Notes: a model not told the origin generated them from the sequence alone. A stretch of DNA of 64,000 nucleotides from Diplonema japonicum (GCA_964019335.1 OZ025686.1:516318-580317); one strand, 5' to 3'; counted from the first letter of the stretch, positions 12,057-22,874 are shown. Translations and numbers: made by a program.

Positions 12057-13340
12057 ATGCTCCGGGGACTATGCGCGAGTAAGAAATGTGCAGTGTTTCG
12101 GGGTACCCTTCGCATCACGCGCAGATACAATGGAGACATCTCCAGCAAGAGCACGAACAGTGCCGCTCCTGATGCATGTGAACGGGTTACCAAGGTTGGT
12201 GCTGTGGCAAACGTTGCCCTGTGTGGGATTAAGGGTGTGGCTGGTGTTGTGGGGAATAGCAGTGCGATGGTGGCCGATGCTGTGCACTCTTTGGGCGATC
12301 TGGTGTCCGACGCCGTTACTTTAGGAGCCCTGCGCTACGCAAGAGAACCTCCGAGTGCAACTTTCCCCTTCGGGAGAGGGAAAGTGGAGAGTCTCGGTGC
12401 CCTTACCGTGTCTGGGCTGCTGATTGGCACGAGTGTCAGCATCGCGCAGTTCTCATACTCATCCTTCTTGGCTTCGCAGGCACATGTTGTGGGACCTGTG
12501 GCACTGGTGTGTGCAGCTATCTCGGTAGTGACGAAGGAGTTCCTGTACCGCATCACCGTGAAGGCAGGCAAGGCGGCCAACTCACAAGTGACGGTAGCAA
12601 ATGCACACCACCACAGGTCCGATGCGTACTCCTCTGTTGTGGCCATCGTCGGCATCGGGGGCAACATGATGGGCTACTCTTTCTTGGACCCCCTCGCGGG
12701 TGGGATAGTGGCACTCATGATCTTGAAGACAGGTATCGAGATAGGAGCCACGTCTGTGAAGGACCTCATCGACGTGGGGACACCCATTGACGACCTGGAC
12801 CCGGAGCTCATGGAGAAGGTCACGGAGATTGGGAACAAGTACGGGGCAAAGATACCCAGGGAGCAGATGATGGTGCGGGCCATGGGCCCCTTTTATTCAT
12901 TACACCTCGTCATGCAGCTGAAGTCGGTCGCTACTATTTCAGTCGCGTCGCAGCTAGCTGCTACTATCAAGAGTGATATTCTTAACTCCTGTGAGGAGAT
13001 CCAGCAGGTGTACATATCGTCAGTGCCTGTTGAGGATGCGAACCTGACGAAGGCGAGATCGATGCCGCTGCCGAGCGTGTTGCGCGAAGAAGTGATGAAG
13101 GTGGTGGATGGGATACCTGAGGTGCTCAGTGTGACGCATTTCACACCACATTACCTATCGGGGAAGGTGACTGTCAACCTTGAGGTGATCATGGATCCCT
13201 CGACAATCACCACCACGAAAGAAGCAGCTGCTGTTGCTAGAAAAGCCGAATCTGCCATCCTCAAAACTGTGCCCTCAGTGAACCATGTAGACATGCACCT
13301 CGAGCTGCGCAACTTCAAGCAAGTTTGCCACGATTTCTAA
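12057..13340 (+). CDS. Cation diffusion facilitator family metal transporter
   Basis: Proton-coupled efflux transporter for Zn, Mn, Fe or similar divalent ions, 427 residues, single exon. The transmembrane domain shows the family metal sites: ADAVHSLGD in helix II and HHHRSD in helix V, both HxxxD. FPFGRGKVES between helices III and IV is typical. A long C-terminal region is consistent with the ferredoxin-like cytosolic domain. The N-terminus (MLRGLCASKKCAVFRGTLRITRR) is Arg/Lys-rich without acidic residues, so a mitochondrial presequence is possible. An in-frame ATG exists at 12021, but 12057 lies directly after a CCATAG acceptor-like site at 12051. Substrate cannot be read from the sequence. 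Confidence 0.88.
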   Translation: MLRGLCASKKCAVFRGTLRITRRYNGDISSKSTNSAAPDACERVTKVGAVANVALCGIKGVAGVVGNSSAMVADAVHSLGDLVSDAVTLGALRYAREPPSATFPFGRGKVESLGALTVSGLLIGTSVSIAQFSYSSFLASQAHVVGPVALVCAAISVVTKEFLYRITVKAGKAANSQVTVANAHHHRSDAYSSVVAIVGIGGNMMGYSFLDPLAGGIVALMILKTGIEIGATSVKDLIDVGTPIDDLDPELMEKVTEIGNKYGAKIPREQMMVRAMGPFYSLHLVMQLKSVATISVASQLAATIKSDILNSCEEIQQVYISSVPVEDANLTKARSMPLPSVLREEVMKVVDGIPEVLSVTHFTPHYLSGKVTVNLEVIMDPSTITTTKEAAAVARKAESAILKTVPSVNHVDMHLELRNFKQVCHDF

Positions 13341-13458
13341 TCATCATAGAGAGTTTTGAGTTTTCTGCATTTTTTTTTCTGGACTTCGTTTTGTTTCGTA
13401 CTCCTCTCCACCCTTTCTTGTCACCTTGCGTAACCCTCCAGTCTTTCAGGAAGCAAAA

Positions 13459-13675
13459 ATGGGCGCGATCAAAACCCTCACCGAGAAACTTCACTACGCG
13501 AAGAAGATGAAAGTGAACAGGCCCGTGCCTTGGTATGCCTTGCGTTGTTGTTCCTTTTTATGTCAACTTCCTTCTTTTTCTTTTTTTATACAGGTTCAGC
13601 CGTTTCAAAACCGGGAAGAGCATCAAGTGGAACAGCAAGAGGAGACACTGGAGGCGTACCAAGTTGAGGATGTGA
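13459..13675 (+). CDS. RPL39: Large-subunit ribosomal protein eL39 (RPL39)
   Basis: Tiny ribosomal protein lining the peptide exit tunnel. Exons 13459-13532 and 13594-13675 join within a TGG codon to give 51 residues, exactly the family length. The C-terminal half, IKWNSKRRHWRRTKLRM, is the conserved eL39 signature. The N-terminal half (KTLTEKLHYAKKMKVNRPVPW) aligns with the usual AKKQKQNRPIP stretch. The 61-nt intron starts GTATG and ends TATACAG; it is the longest of the normal introns here. An acceptor-like TTTCAG ends at 13449, 9 nt before the start. Confidence 0.95.
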
Positions 13676-13941
13676 GCTGGCCATGTTGTGCTATCACTGC
13701 AATGCTGAATCAAGTTCCTTTTCATTTTTTACTTTTTATTTCTTGAGTGTATTTCTTCAATTGCGTCTGTGTTCCCTTACTTTCGGTGGATCCGCTCTTT
13801 CGTCGTAGCATTCTGGCTGCTTATGTACCCTGATTTCTGTAGGGCATCTTTGCTTCATGAAGCAGATAAAAAAATCAGAAAGAAGTAGACGCTGAACACA
13901 ACAGACACTATAAAAAAAAAGAGGGGAGTAAAAAAAAAACA

Positions 13942-13950
13942 ATGCGATGA
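13942..13950 (+). promoter_or_regulatory. Minimal upstream ORF overlapping the giant-gene start
   Basis: An ATG-CGA-TGA mini-ORF whose stop codon overlaps the main ATG at 13947 (ATGA overlap). In mRNA this arrangement could force termination-reinitiation or leaky scanning before translation of the giant surface protein. Confidence 0.35.
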
Positions 13951-16900
13951 AGACACTAACAGCAGCACTAATAGTCATTTGGCTCTTCCAGGGCCTTGAC
14001 GCGCAGCCCTCAGTGACAGGTATTAGCAGTGGCTCGTGTAGCGGTACGAGCCCTGCCCTTACCGGTTGCAGCTGCAACCCCACTATAACTGTACTAGGGC
14101 TTTTCTCCACAACGCCTGGTGTCGTGAGCGTTGGTTTCACACCATCTATGGGGGCTGGTGGGATGCTGGCATGCACTCCGATGGTCTCAGCAGGAGGCAC
14201 GCAAGTCGTCTGTCCCATAGTCACGACAGGCATTCCCACAGGAGTGTGGCAGATCACCGTTTTCGAGACCGTCGGTGCCGTGACCACCCCTAACACAGGC
14301 ATCACAGTGAGCGTTTCTTTTGATGCTGCTATAGTCACGTCAGTGTCGACGCCTGCCTGTAACCTTGACCTAACTGGCTGCCTGCCATCTGTCGCCGCCG
14401 ACCTTCTCACCATCACAGGCGAGAACTTCAACGTAAACTGCTTGGGAGGCCCGCCCGTGGTGAGTTTCAATCCAGCGGGACCTGTATGTACAAATGTCGT
14501 TGTGCTGTCTTCTACTAGTATCTCGTGCGATCTGACGAAGACTCCCGGTCCCGACACAGGGAGCGCTACCACCCACTCCGTCATCGTGGATAACGGCATC
14601 GGTGTGAGCACGGCTTTGCCAGCAGCCACTCTGCGATACGACTTGCCAGTCGTGACCTCTCTCTCTGCACCGTTGTGCATCAGTGGGATCCCTACAGCTC
14701 TGTCTGGGTGTTCAACAAACAACAACGGCGGTGGTAAAGCTGGAGTCTCCGCACCTGGCCCTGCCCTCCTAAACACGGCAGGTTCAATGCTACAGATCAC
14801 AGGTTCTAACTTCAACTTCGCGCGCGGGATGCCTGCCACGTCGCCCTACGCTTCGGTCATCATCCAAAACAGCGCTGGTGTTGCAATCCCGTGCCAGCCA
14901 ATCATGACGACAGTTACCAGAACAGGCCTCACGTGCAGCCTCCAGGTTCCAGACAGTCCTGCACTCTCACCCGACACTTACACGGTACGGGTCGGCAACG
15001 GAGTCGGTGGCAGCATCCTCAACACCTTGACGATGACATGGGGTGGTGCTACTCTGAGTGGGCTGTCAAGTGCCATCTGCCCAACAGGCACAGACGGCCT
15101 CAACAGGGTGTGCCAGGACCTTTCCACTGCAGGAGTGGCACTTACTATTGCAGGGGCGAACTTCGCAAAAGGCTACGACTCGTGCAGCATTCCACTCACC
15201 TATCCTCCGTGCACCGTGCCTGAAGTAACGTTCATTTCACAAAGCGGCAACCAAGTAGTGCCTGTGTGTGAGCCTGGGGTTACAGCTTCAGTTTCAGCCA
15301 CGGCAGTGACGTGTTTCCTGCAGCAAGGCGGACCAGCGAACGACCAACCGCCGGGGGGCCTTTACCAAGTGCAGGTTGTGCAGAACGGTGTTACGAGCAA
15401 CGTGGGCACTCTCACCTTCCCTCTCAGCCCTGTAATATCATCCATCCAGCCATGCGGGTCGCAGGCTACACCCTGTTCCAATGGCGACGTGATCACCATC
15501 ACTGGAAACTTCTTCGCAACGCCGTCAGGAAATACAGTGAGTTTCGCGGGGTCGGGTGTACCTCCTAACTGTGCAACGCTGACTGCAGTGTCGGCTACAA
15601 CCCTCACGTGTGTTGTAAATGCGCCTGTTGGGTCCACTGGTGCATGGCGGACGTCAGTTGCTGTGACTGGACAAGCAGCTGCTTGCGTGGACCCTCAGAT
15701 GTGCATGGTGTACGTCATACAAGACCCACCCGTCGTCACCAGCGTGTCGTCTCCAGCATGTGCGCTCCAGTCAGCTGGTCCGCCGGTTGTGTTGGACAGC
15801 TGTTCGCAAGGGCTTGTGACTATAACCGGTAGAAACTTCTACCCTACAGATGCCACCATGAATAACGTAGTGTTCACTTCGACGGGTGGTAGTGGTCCCG
15901 CACCGGTATGCAGCGTCATTCAAGTATCCTCTGGTGGGGATCAAATCATTTGCGATCTGGATGTTAACACCGCAACAACAGGCCCGTGGGGCTTGCAGGT
16001 GGATGTGAATGGTGCCTCGTCTGCTGCCCCCCCACAAGCACCCGTCCTCATTGTCACGTCTGGGAACAGAAATCCCACCTACACCCCGGGCAGTACAGTT
16101 ATGGTTTGTGAGGACTCAGGCTCTATGATACAGCAGGCGTGGTTGACCAACATCGATGACGGGAACCAAGGGACTCAAGGCCTGCGATGCGAGATCACTC
16201 AAGCGGTCAACAGCTCCGCTGTTGGGACGCCGCCTTCTCCGATCTGCGTGATCAACCAGCTCACGAAAACAGCTGACCTGTACATCACACCCGGTCCTGA
16301 TGTGTATGGTACCTTTTACTACAACGTACGTCTCATAGACGACGGTACCACTGGGCCCTGCTCACCCGCCCCGTGTACACCCTGCAACCCAGCAGCAACG
16401 TGCGAGGCGTCAACAATCACTACATTTTCCATCATAGTGCTTCCTGTCAACGACCCCCCTAGCTTTGTCTGTGGTGGCGGCATCTCAGTAGCAGAGGACC
16501 AAGGCAGACAGGTGCGACCGGGATTCTTCACTAACGTCACTCCTGGCGGGATTGAAGAAACCCAGCAGATCATCACGTGGCAAGTGACCACAACAAACGA
16601 TGGACTGTTCTCGCTGCCGCCTGCTGTCACGTACTCCACTGTGAACAGTGCTGCCAACACTGCAGGGTTGGAATTCTCTGTAAAAAGCAACGCATGCGGC
16701 TCGGCGGTGGTGACTGTGATCGCAGTGGACAACAACAATAACCAGAATGCGATCTTCTCGAACGACATCGCGCTGACACCCTACGAGCGCACAAGGGGCA
16801 CTACCTACGTGAAAGACGGACAAGTCGTGAACACCTGCACTCACTTCACCACGTCGCAGTCCTGCAGCTTTACTATCTCTGTGTCGTGTCAGAATGATGC

Positions 16901-19900
16901 CCCCACCTTCCTGATGGGCCCCTCACCAGTCACCATGCAGGAAGACGATCTAAAGGGTTTTCAGTACACAACATGGGCGCGAAACTCATCTGGTGGTGCT
17001 GGTGAGAACACGCCTCAATCCGAGCTGAGCTACAATGTATTTCTGGTGGATCCCTTCCACAAAGACTTATTCACTGTGCAACCACACATCACGCAAACTG
17101 GTGACCTAAAGTTCAAAGCTGCACCCAATGCCCACACAGTGAACAAGAGGGTTCTAGCTGCCGTGCAGCTCCAAGATTCTTCTGGCGGCTTCTCGTGCGA
17201 CGTGTTCGTGGTGTGCCCAATGCCCACATGCTGCCCGGAGTTCGAGATCATCATCACTCCTGTCAATGACCCTCCAACTTTCTCGTCTGGAGGCGACATT
17301 CAGGTGTACGAGGACGGTGGTCGCAGTGTGACACAAAACTGGGCCACTGAGATCAGTGTCGGCCCTGAGAACGAAGGGACGTCGAGTATCACCTTTGAGC
17401 AGCAGGTGTCGACATTTGTGTTTGAAGCAACCGACCAGTCGCTGTTTTCCGTGCAGCCGCAGCTGATACAGACGTGTGGCGCTGTGGACCAGCGGGGCAC
17501 CATCTGCGTAGGCACGCTCACTTTCACGCCTGTTGCCAACCGTTCGGGCACCACAACTGTGAAGGTTACACAAAAGGACACAGGCAGGTCTCTTGCAAGA
17601 GACGGCTCTACACCGGTGCCTGGAGCTGATGGAAGCAACGAGAACCTCCCCTCCTGGTTCACGATAGTTGTGCATGCCATCAACGACGCCCCGTACTTCG
17701 CCCCTCTACCTTCTCCCCTCATCGTTGATGAAGACTCGGATGAGTATTTTGTGCAGAACTGGATCCCCAGCGTCTCCCCGGGGCCTGCCGACGAAGCTGG
17801 ACAGTTCTTAAGCTTCAGTACCACCACAAGCAATCCAGGGCTCTTCGAAGTTGCGCCTATCGTGAAGATGAGTTCGCAGAGCACTGCTTCACTGAGATTC
17901 AAACTAAAGCCGCAGGCTGTTGGCACTGCGACAGTGACTGTGACGCTCACAGATGATGGAGGTACCCTGAATGGAGGGGTGAACCAGATGAGAAGAGAGT
18001 TCGTTATTGTAGTTAATGCAGTCAACGATGCTCCGTCGTTCACCAGCGGCCCGAGCATCACCATACTGGAGGACAGTGCACTGCGTGGTTTCACTTTTCC
18101 TTCGTGGGCCACGGCCATCTCGGCAGGTGGTGGAGGGAATGAAATTGGGCAGGTTCTTGAGTTCAACCTCGTTGCAAGCGGCGGCACTGCACTGTTTAGC
18201 AACCCGCCTGAGATCAACGCGTTGGGTGCTTTGTCCTTCTCAACGACAAAAGATGGCTTTGGTGTATCATCGGTGTCTGTGAGCCTTTCTGACAATGGAG
18301 CCCCCCCGCAGACTGTTATGGGCAGCCCCTTCAGCATCACTGTCACACCGGTCAACGACGCTCCAACCTTCACACCTGGCCCTGACATTACCGTTGCTGA
18401 GTGTGTGAATCCTAACCCTGACGAGCCGTGCCCTTCCGCATGGGCCAACTGGGCACAAAATATTTCGCCAGGTCCCAGCAACGAGGCCGCGCAGTCTGTG
18501 TGGTTTGAAGTGGACACCATCACGCCAGAAGTGTTCGCTGTGATGCCAACTATTGACAACCAGACCGGTACCCTTGTTTTCTCCTTGAAGCCCCGGATGA
18601 ATAAGGACTCTGTAATCCAGTTGAACGTGAGATTGAAGGACAACGGGGGAACGCAGGATGGTGGAGTCGACACAACCACGCACACACTGCTGCTGCTAGT
18701 GAATCCAGTGAACTCGCCACCGTACTTCAAGACAGGTGCATCCCTCGTCATCAAGGAGGACACACCCAGGTCTTTTGTCAGCGGATGGGCACAGAACATT
18801 TCAGCAGGCGGCCCTGACGAGGTGGGGCAAGCGCTCACATTCACGATCGAGACGACACCAAATAACGCTTTTGTGCAGGGCAGCCCGTCTATAAACCCTT
18901 TCTCGGGGGATCTCATGTACGAGGTAGCACCGGACTTCAATGGGCTGGTTACTGTGCTCATAAGTCTCACAGACGGTGAGATGACTTATAAGCAAGCGTC
19001 TATCTGGGAAGTGTTGCCTGTGAATGACCCACCTTACCTTAAGCAGAACGGGGTAAGTAGTTTAACAGTACTGGAGAACGAAGGCTTTCAAACAAGACGA
19101 TGGGCACCTCCTGACGCTGGGTCCGCAGGTCCGCCTGACGAAGAGGCCGTGCAGATGTGGTGGTACACAACTACAACTGACAATCCTGAATTGTTTGATG
19201 TGCAGCCAACTGTCCACAAGAATGGCAGCATGACCTTCCAAGTAAAGGACAACCTCTCCGGTGTGACTAGGGTGTGGGTGCAACTGGAGGACAACGGAGG
19301 TGGCCTTACTGACAAGTCTCCTCAGTACGAAGTGACATTTACCATCACACCTGTAAATTCACCACCTTCATTTGTCCCTGGCAGTGATGTGACTGTGTGG
19401 GAGGACTACGGCACTGTTGTTATTCTGTCATGGGCAAAGGCTATTGTCCCCGGACCTGGCGATGAGTTGCTATCTCAGACAGCAAGCTTCCGTGTATCAG
19501 CAAGCAAGCCCTTCCTTTTTGAGTTCCTACCGACCATAAATCGAGCGGGTGACCTGAACTTCACCACAGGCCAGGACCAGTACGGCGAGACAGACGTGAC
19601 AATCATTCTCGAGGACTCCGAGGGCTCTTCTGCGACACCTGTCATCTTCAAGATCCGCATAGAAGCCGTGAATGACCCCCCGACATTTATCTCAGGTCCT
19701 GTTGTTCGGCTTTCTGAGGATGACCAAACGCAGCGATTCCCTGGGTGGGCAACCCAGGTTGCTCCAGGTCCTGAAAACGAGCTTTTGCAGACACTCAGTT
19801 TCACAGTCACCACCGACAACCCTTCGCTGTTCGAGAGAGAGCCTTCAGTGCTTGGCGGAAGCGGTGACCTCGAGTGGAAGCTTGCGCCAGACCAATACGG

Positions 19901-22874
19901 CATCGCAGTGGGGGAGGTGTGTCTTGGAGACTCAGGTGGTGTGGCTGTTCCAGGAAGAGACCAGAACAAAACCTGCCGTGGCATCAGATTCGAGGTGACT
20001 AGCGTCAATGACCCGCCGAGGTTCTCGCCCAACGCGGAAATACAAGTTTTGGAGGACTCGGGTGCTGCCGTCATGCGCGGCTGGGGAAAGGCTATCATGC
20101 CTGGCCCTGAAAATGAAAACGAGCAGACTCTTAAAGTACTGAGTATCAAGCTCACATCGTCACAGAGCGCGTTACTGGACCTCCCTGTACTTAATAGCAT
20201 AACTGGTGATCTCACCTTCTCCACTAAACCCGATGCCAGCGGAACTGCACTGTTCGAGATACGCATCGAGGACTCGGAAGGTGCCCTTACGGTAGCAAAT
20301 TTCCAGATCACAGTGCTACCAGTGAACGACCCCCCTGTGTTCACTGCCTCAGCTGTGGTCACGGTGCAGGAGACTTCAGGTGGTGTCAGCTACAACGAGG
20401 TGTGGGCTCGAAACATCAGACCCGGGCCTACTGATGAGATGGGTCAGGCTCTTGCATTCCTAGTAGAAGAAGTTGAAGGGACTCAACTGTTGGAAAACTT
20501 TGCTATAACACCAGAAGGTGTGCTCTCGTTCACGCCTGTGGCGTACGCCTATGGTGTGGCGCACTACTATATCACCCTGCGGGACGACGGTGGGAGGGAG
20601 AACAACGGCATTGACAGGGCAGAGAGATTCTACCTCACTATAAACATTGAAGCTGTAAACAACCCACCTTCCGTGACGGCCACACTGTCCATTGAGATCC
20701 CTGAGGACAGCCCCAGGCAGGTTGTGAACCAATGGGGCACTAATCTTGCTGCCGGTCCACACCCAAACGAAGCCAACCAAGCCGTAGGCGTCAGGGTGGA
20801 GGCGGAGCCTGTGCTGTACAGGGAAGGTTCTGTGGTGACAGCCGACATCTGGGCTGAACGGCCTTGGTTCGAGGTGGTCAATAGCACGAAAGAGGTGACG
20901 TTGTATTTTCATGTTAAGGAGAATATTTATGGTGACATCCAATTCCCATTTGTGGTTTACGACAGTGGCGGGGCCGCCTCGGAGGTACAGACAATGGTTA
21001 TAAAAGTGCTTGCTCGGAACGATCCCCCTGTCCTGTTGCACACGGAGGTAATAGAGACCACCGAAGACGCTGGCCCTGTCGTGGTGCCATTCATAACCAA
21101 ACTAACACCCGGTGTGGGCGAGGAAGAGATGCAAGAGACGACTGTCAGTGTCGAGCTTGTAAACCCAGAAGTGGGAGATATCCTGTTTAGTTCTCTCCCT
21201 GTCTTGTCGGGGAGCGACCTCCTCTTTACTACTAAAAGAGACAAACACGGCACTGCAGAGGTGCGCATTACAGTGAGGGATTCCTGGACACCATCACCAG
21301 CTGTTACTACAGGCATCGCAACTATCAAGGTCATGCCTGTTAATGACAAGCCGTGCTTCACGGTTGGTGCTCCCGTCTCTGTTGTGCAGGGAGGGGAACA
21401 AACTATTATATCTGCATGGGCTACTAACCCTTGCTTAGGACCAGCAGATGAGGCACTCACGCAAACCTTGAGCTACTCGGTCCTGGTCAATGATACTATA
21501 AAAGCGCAAAGTTATTTTTTGGCAGAACCCACCATCGCGTACCCCAGCGGGGACCTGCAGTTCAGTCTAAACCCTAATGTTGTTGTACCGCAAGCCGTCT
21601 CGTTGGTAATGCCCGTCTACGCGCAGGACACAGGCGGTGTGGAGTACGGGGGTGTAGACAGGTCGGACATGCAGCTGCTGGTCGTCATCATCAATCCTAT
21701 TGTGACTGGTCCGCAGTTCACAGCGATCGACACAGTGATCGAGGTGACCACTGCTGTCCCTGGCTACAGTAAGCAGTGGGTCAGCAGCATGACGAATGTG
21801 CTGTCATACGGTGTTGCTGTCGACAACCCTAGCATGTTCGTGCCTAGTAAACTGCCCGTGTTAAGCTATCCCGATGGTGTCCTGAGCTTCACCACCACTG
21901 GACAGCCCGGGGAAGTAAGTGTACTTATTACACCTTATGGTACAGGAGGCATTGAGGGCACGCCTGTGCGGCTGACAATCAGAGTTGTCGGCGAGGGAAA
22001 GATTGTCTTCACGGTGACATCTGGGGCGAAGCTGGACCCTGCACGATTCAAGGTCGTGCTGTCGTCGCTTCTGCCCTCGTCGACGGACCCAGAGGGGGAC
22101 ATCACCATCCTGGAGCAGAGCAATGCTCAACCCTACAATCTACGCTTTACCCTACGCAACAAGGTCCTGGAACAAGAGTTCATCGCGATGATGAAAACAG
22201 AGAACGGTAGAAACAGCCTTAGAGTGCTGCTGGGCATCACGAATACTGCGTGGGCAGACCCCTCGACTCCAGGCACGCCAACGAACACGACGCCGCCACT
22301 GCAGAGCTCCTCAGGCGGTAGTGGGATGTCATCTGGAGAGGTGGCGAGCATTGTGGTTCCTGTGTTGGTGGTTGTTGGCATCCTCGTTGCCCTTGGGTGG
22401 GTCCTTGCCAGGAGGATGAGGAACAAAGCCAAGAGTGACGCGGAGCAGGCAGAACATGACACATATGGTGAGCAGACTGTGGTGCACACGCATCCTAAGC
22501 TTGCTGCACCGCCTACGCCGCATTTGCCGTATCCACTAGTAAAGGCGAATCCCTTGGATGATTTGGATTTATATGCCAACGAGAAAAGCAAATCGGTCTC
22601 AAGTAATGAAGTACTGCCCGCAGGGACAGTGGTAGGCTTGGTGGTCGCAGATGTCGTTAGCAGTATGTTACCTGAGAAGGAAAACCCCTTGCTGGTGGAC
22701 GACTCAGGCACTGCCGAAAGAGAGGGGGACAATACTCCAAACGTGGAAACGGGGCAAGACGAACACACCGAAGAGAGCGAAGCGGAGATCCATGTATTTG
22801 AAGATGATGAGGCCGAGGAAGAAGTGGTTATCACCGACGAAGACGTGCCTGAAGAGGAAATAGTGATACAGTAG
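13947..22874 (+). CDS. Giant cadherin-like/TIG-repeat type I membrane protein
   Basis: A 2975-residue single-exon protein. Residues 1-20 are a signal peptide (MKTLTAALIVIWLFQG). Residues about 21-705 hold six TIG/IPT-like Ig-fold units with ITG(S/N/R)NF-type strands and paired cysteines. From about 709 to 2680 come about 17 tandem units of roughly 100-125 residues. Most open with VNDPP-type junctions, continue with xxEDxG, WAxxIxPGPxNE and LFxxxP, and close with VxLxDxGG, a bacterial/algal cadherin-like pattern likely to bind Ca2+. A membrane-proximal unit follows, then one transmembrane helix at about 2799-2822, and a cytoplasmic tail of about 150 residues ending in an Asp/Glu-rich stretch. 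Probably an adhesin or cell-surface recognition protein; ligand unknown. Preceded by an A-rich leader. Confidence 0.88.
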   Translation: MKTLTAALIVIWLFQGLDAQPSVTGISSGSCSGTSPALTGCSCNPTITVLGLFSTTPGVVSVGFTPSMGAGGMLACTPMVSAGGTQVVCPIVTTGIPTGVWQITVFETVGAVTTPNTGITVSVSFDAAIVTSVSTPACNLDLTGCLPSVAADLLTITGENFNVNCLGGPPVVSFNPAGPVCTNVVVLSSTSISCDLTKTPGPDTGSATTHSVIVDNGIGVSTALPAATLRYDLPVVTSLSAPLCISGIPTALSGCSTNNNGGGKAGVSAPGPALLNTAGSMLQITGSNFNFARGMPATSPYASVIIQNSAGVAIPCQPIMTTVTRTGLTCSLQVPDSPALSPDTYTVRVGNGVGGSILNTLTMTWGGATLSGLSSAICPTGTDGLNRVCQDLSTAGVALTIAGANFAKGYDSCSIPLTYPPCTVPEVTFISQSGNQVVPVCEPGVTASVSATAVTCFLQQGGPANDQPPGGLYQVQVVQNGVTSNVGTLTFPLSPVISSIQPCGSQATPCSNGDVITITGNFFATPSGNTVSFAGSGVPPNCATLTAVSATTLTCVVNAPVGSTGAWRTSVAVTGQAAACVDPQMCMVYVIQDPPVVTSVSSPACALQSAGPPVVLDSCSQGLVTITGRNFYPTDATMNNVVFTSTGGSGPAPVCSVIQVSSGGDQIICDLDVNTATTGPWGLQVDVNGASSAAPPQAPVLIVTSGNRNPTYTPGSTVMVCEDSGSMIQQAWLTNIDDGNQGTQGLRCEITQAVNSSAVGTPPSPICVINQLTKTADLYITPGPDVYGTFYYNVRLIDDGTTGPCSPAPCTPCNPAATCEASTITTFSIIVLPVNDPPSFVCGGGISVAEDQGRQVRPGFFTNVTPGGIEETQQIITWQVTTTNDGLFSLPPAVTYSTVNSAANTAGLEFSVKSNACGSAVVTVIAVDNNNNQNAIFSNDIALTPYERTRGTTYVKDGQVVNTCTHFTTSQSCSFTISVSCQNDAPTFLMGPSPVTMQEDDLKGFQYTTWARNSSGGAGENTPQSELSYNVFLVDPFHKDLFTVQPHITQTGDLKFKAAPNAHTVNKRVLAAVQLQDSSGGFSCDVFVVCPMPTCCPEFEIIITPVNDPPTFSSGGDIQVYEDGGRSVTQNWATEISVGPENEGTSSITFEQQVSTFVFEATDQSLFSVQPQLIQTCGAVDQRGTICVGTLTFTPVANRSGTTTVKVTQKDTGRSLARDGSTPVPGADGSNENLPSWFTIVVHAINDAPYFAPLPSPLIVDEDSDEYFVQNWIPSVSPGPADEAGQFLSFSTTTSNPGLFEVAPIVKMSSQSTASLRFKLKPQAVGTATVTVTLTDDGGTLNGGVNQMRREFVIVVNAVNDAPSFTSGPSITILEDSALRGFTFPSWATAISAGGGGNEIGQVLEFNLVASGGTALFSNPPEINALGALSFSTTKDGFGVSSVSVSLSDNGAPPQTVMGSPFSITVTPVNDAPTFTPGPDITVAECVNPNPDEPCPSAWANWAQNISPGPSNEAAQSVWFEVDTITPEVFAVMPTIDNQTGTLVFSLKPRMNKDSVIQLNVRLKDNGGTQDGGVDTTTHTLLLLVNPVNSPPYFKTGASLVIKEDTPRSFVSGWAQNISAGGPDEVGQALTFTIETTPNNAFVQGSPSINPFSGDLMYEVAPDFNGLVTVLISLTDGEMTYKQASIWEVLPVNDPPYLKQNGVSSLTVLENEGFQTRRWAPPDAGSAGPPDEEAVQMWWYTTTTDNPELFDVQPTVHKNGSMTFQVKDNLSGVTRVWVQLEDNGGGLTDKSPQYEVTFTITPVNSPPSFVPGSDVTVWEDYGTVVILSWAKAIVPGPGDELLSQTASFRVSASKPFLFEFLPTINRAGDLNFTTGQDQYGETDVTIILEDSEGSSATPVIFKIRIEAVNDPPTFISGPVVRLSEDDQTQRFPGWATQVAPGPENELLQTLSFTVTTDNPSLFEREPSVLGGSGDLEWKLAPDQYGIAVGEVCLGDSGGVAVPGRDQNKTCRGIRFEVTSVNDPPRFSPNAEIQVLEDSGAAVMRGWGKAIMPGPENENEQTLKVLSIKLTSSQSALLDLPVLNSITGDLTFSTKPDASGTALFEIRIEDSEGALTVANFQITVLPVNDPPVFTASAVVTVQETSGGVSYNEVWARNIRPGPTDEMGQALAFLVEEVEGTQLLENFAITPEGVLSFTPVAYAYGVAHYYITLRDDGGRENNGIDRAERFYLTINIEAVNNPPSVTATLSIEIPEDSPRQVVNQWGTNLAAGPHPNEANQAVGVRVEAEPVLYREGSVVTADIWAERPWFEVVNSTKEVTLYFHVKENIYGDIQFPFVVYDSGGAASEVQTMVIKVLARNDPPVLLHTEVIETTEDAGPVVVPFITKLTPGVGEEEMQETTVSVELVNPEVGDILFSSLPVLSGSDLLFTTKRDKHGTAEVRITVRDSWTPSPAVTTGIATIKVMPVNDKPCFTVGAPVSVVQGGEQTIISAWATNPCLGPADEALTQTLSYSVLVNDTIKAQSYFLAEPTIAYPSGDLQFSLNPNVVVPQAVSLVMPVYAQDTGGVEYGGVDRSDMQLLVVIINPIVTGPQFTAIDTVIEVTTAVPGYSKQWVSSMTNVLSYGVAVDNPSMFVPSKLPVLSYPDGVLSFTTTGQPGEVSVLITPYGTGGIEGTPVRLTIRVVGEGKIVFTVTSGAKLDPARFKVVLSSLLPSSTDPEGDITILEQSNAQPYNLRFTLRNKVLEQEFIAMMKTENGRNSLRVLLGITNTAWADPSTPGTPTNTTPPLQSSSGGSGMSSGEVASIVVPVLVVVGILVALGWVLARRMRNKAKSDAEQAEHDTYGEQTVVHTHPKLAAPPTPHLPYPLVKANPLDDLDLYANEKSKSVSSNEVLPAGTVVGLVVADVVSSMLPEKENPLLVDDSGTAEREGDNTPNVETGQDEHTEESEAEIHVFEDDEAEEEVVITDEDVPEEEIVIQ

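Noticed and set aside
13757-22834. Long minus-strand open frames opposite the giant surface gene, up to 556 codons
   Set aside because: They mirror the GC-rich codon pattern of the + strand gene, contain no recognisable domain, and are shadows of it.
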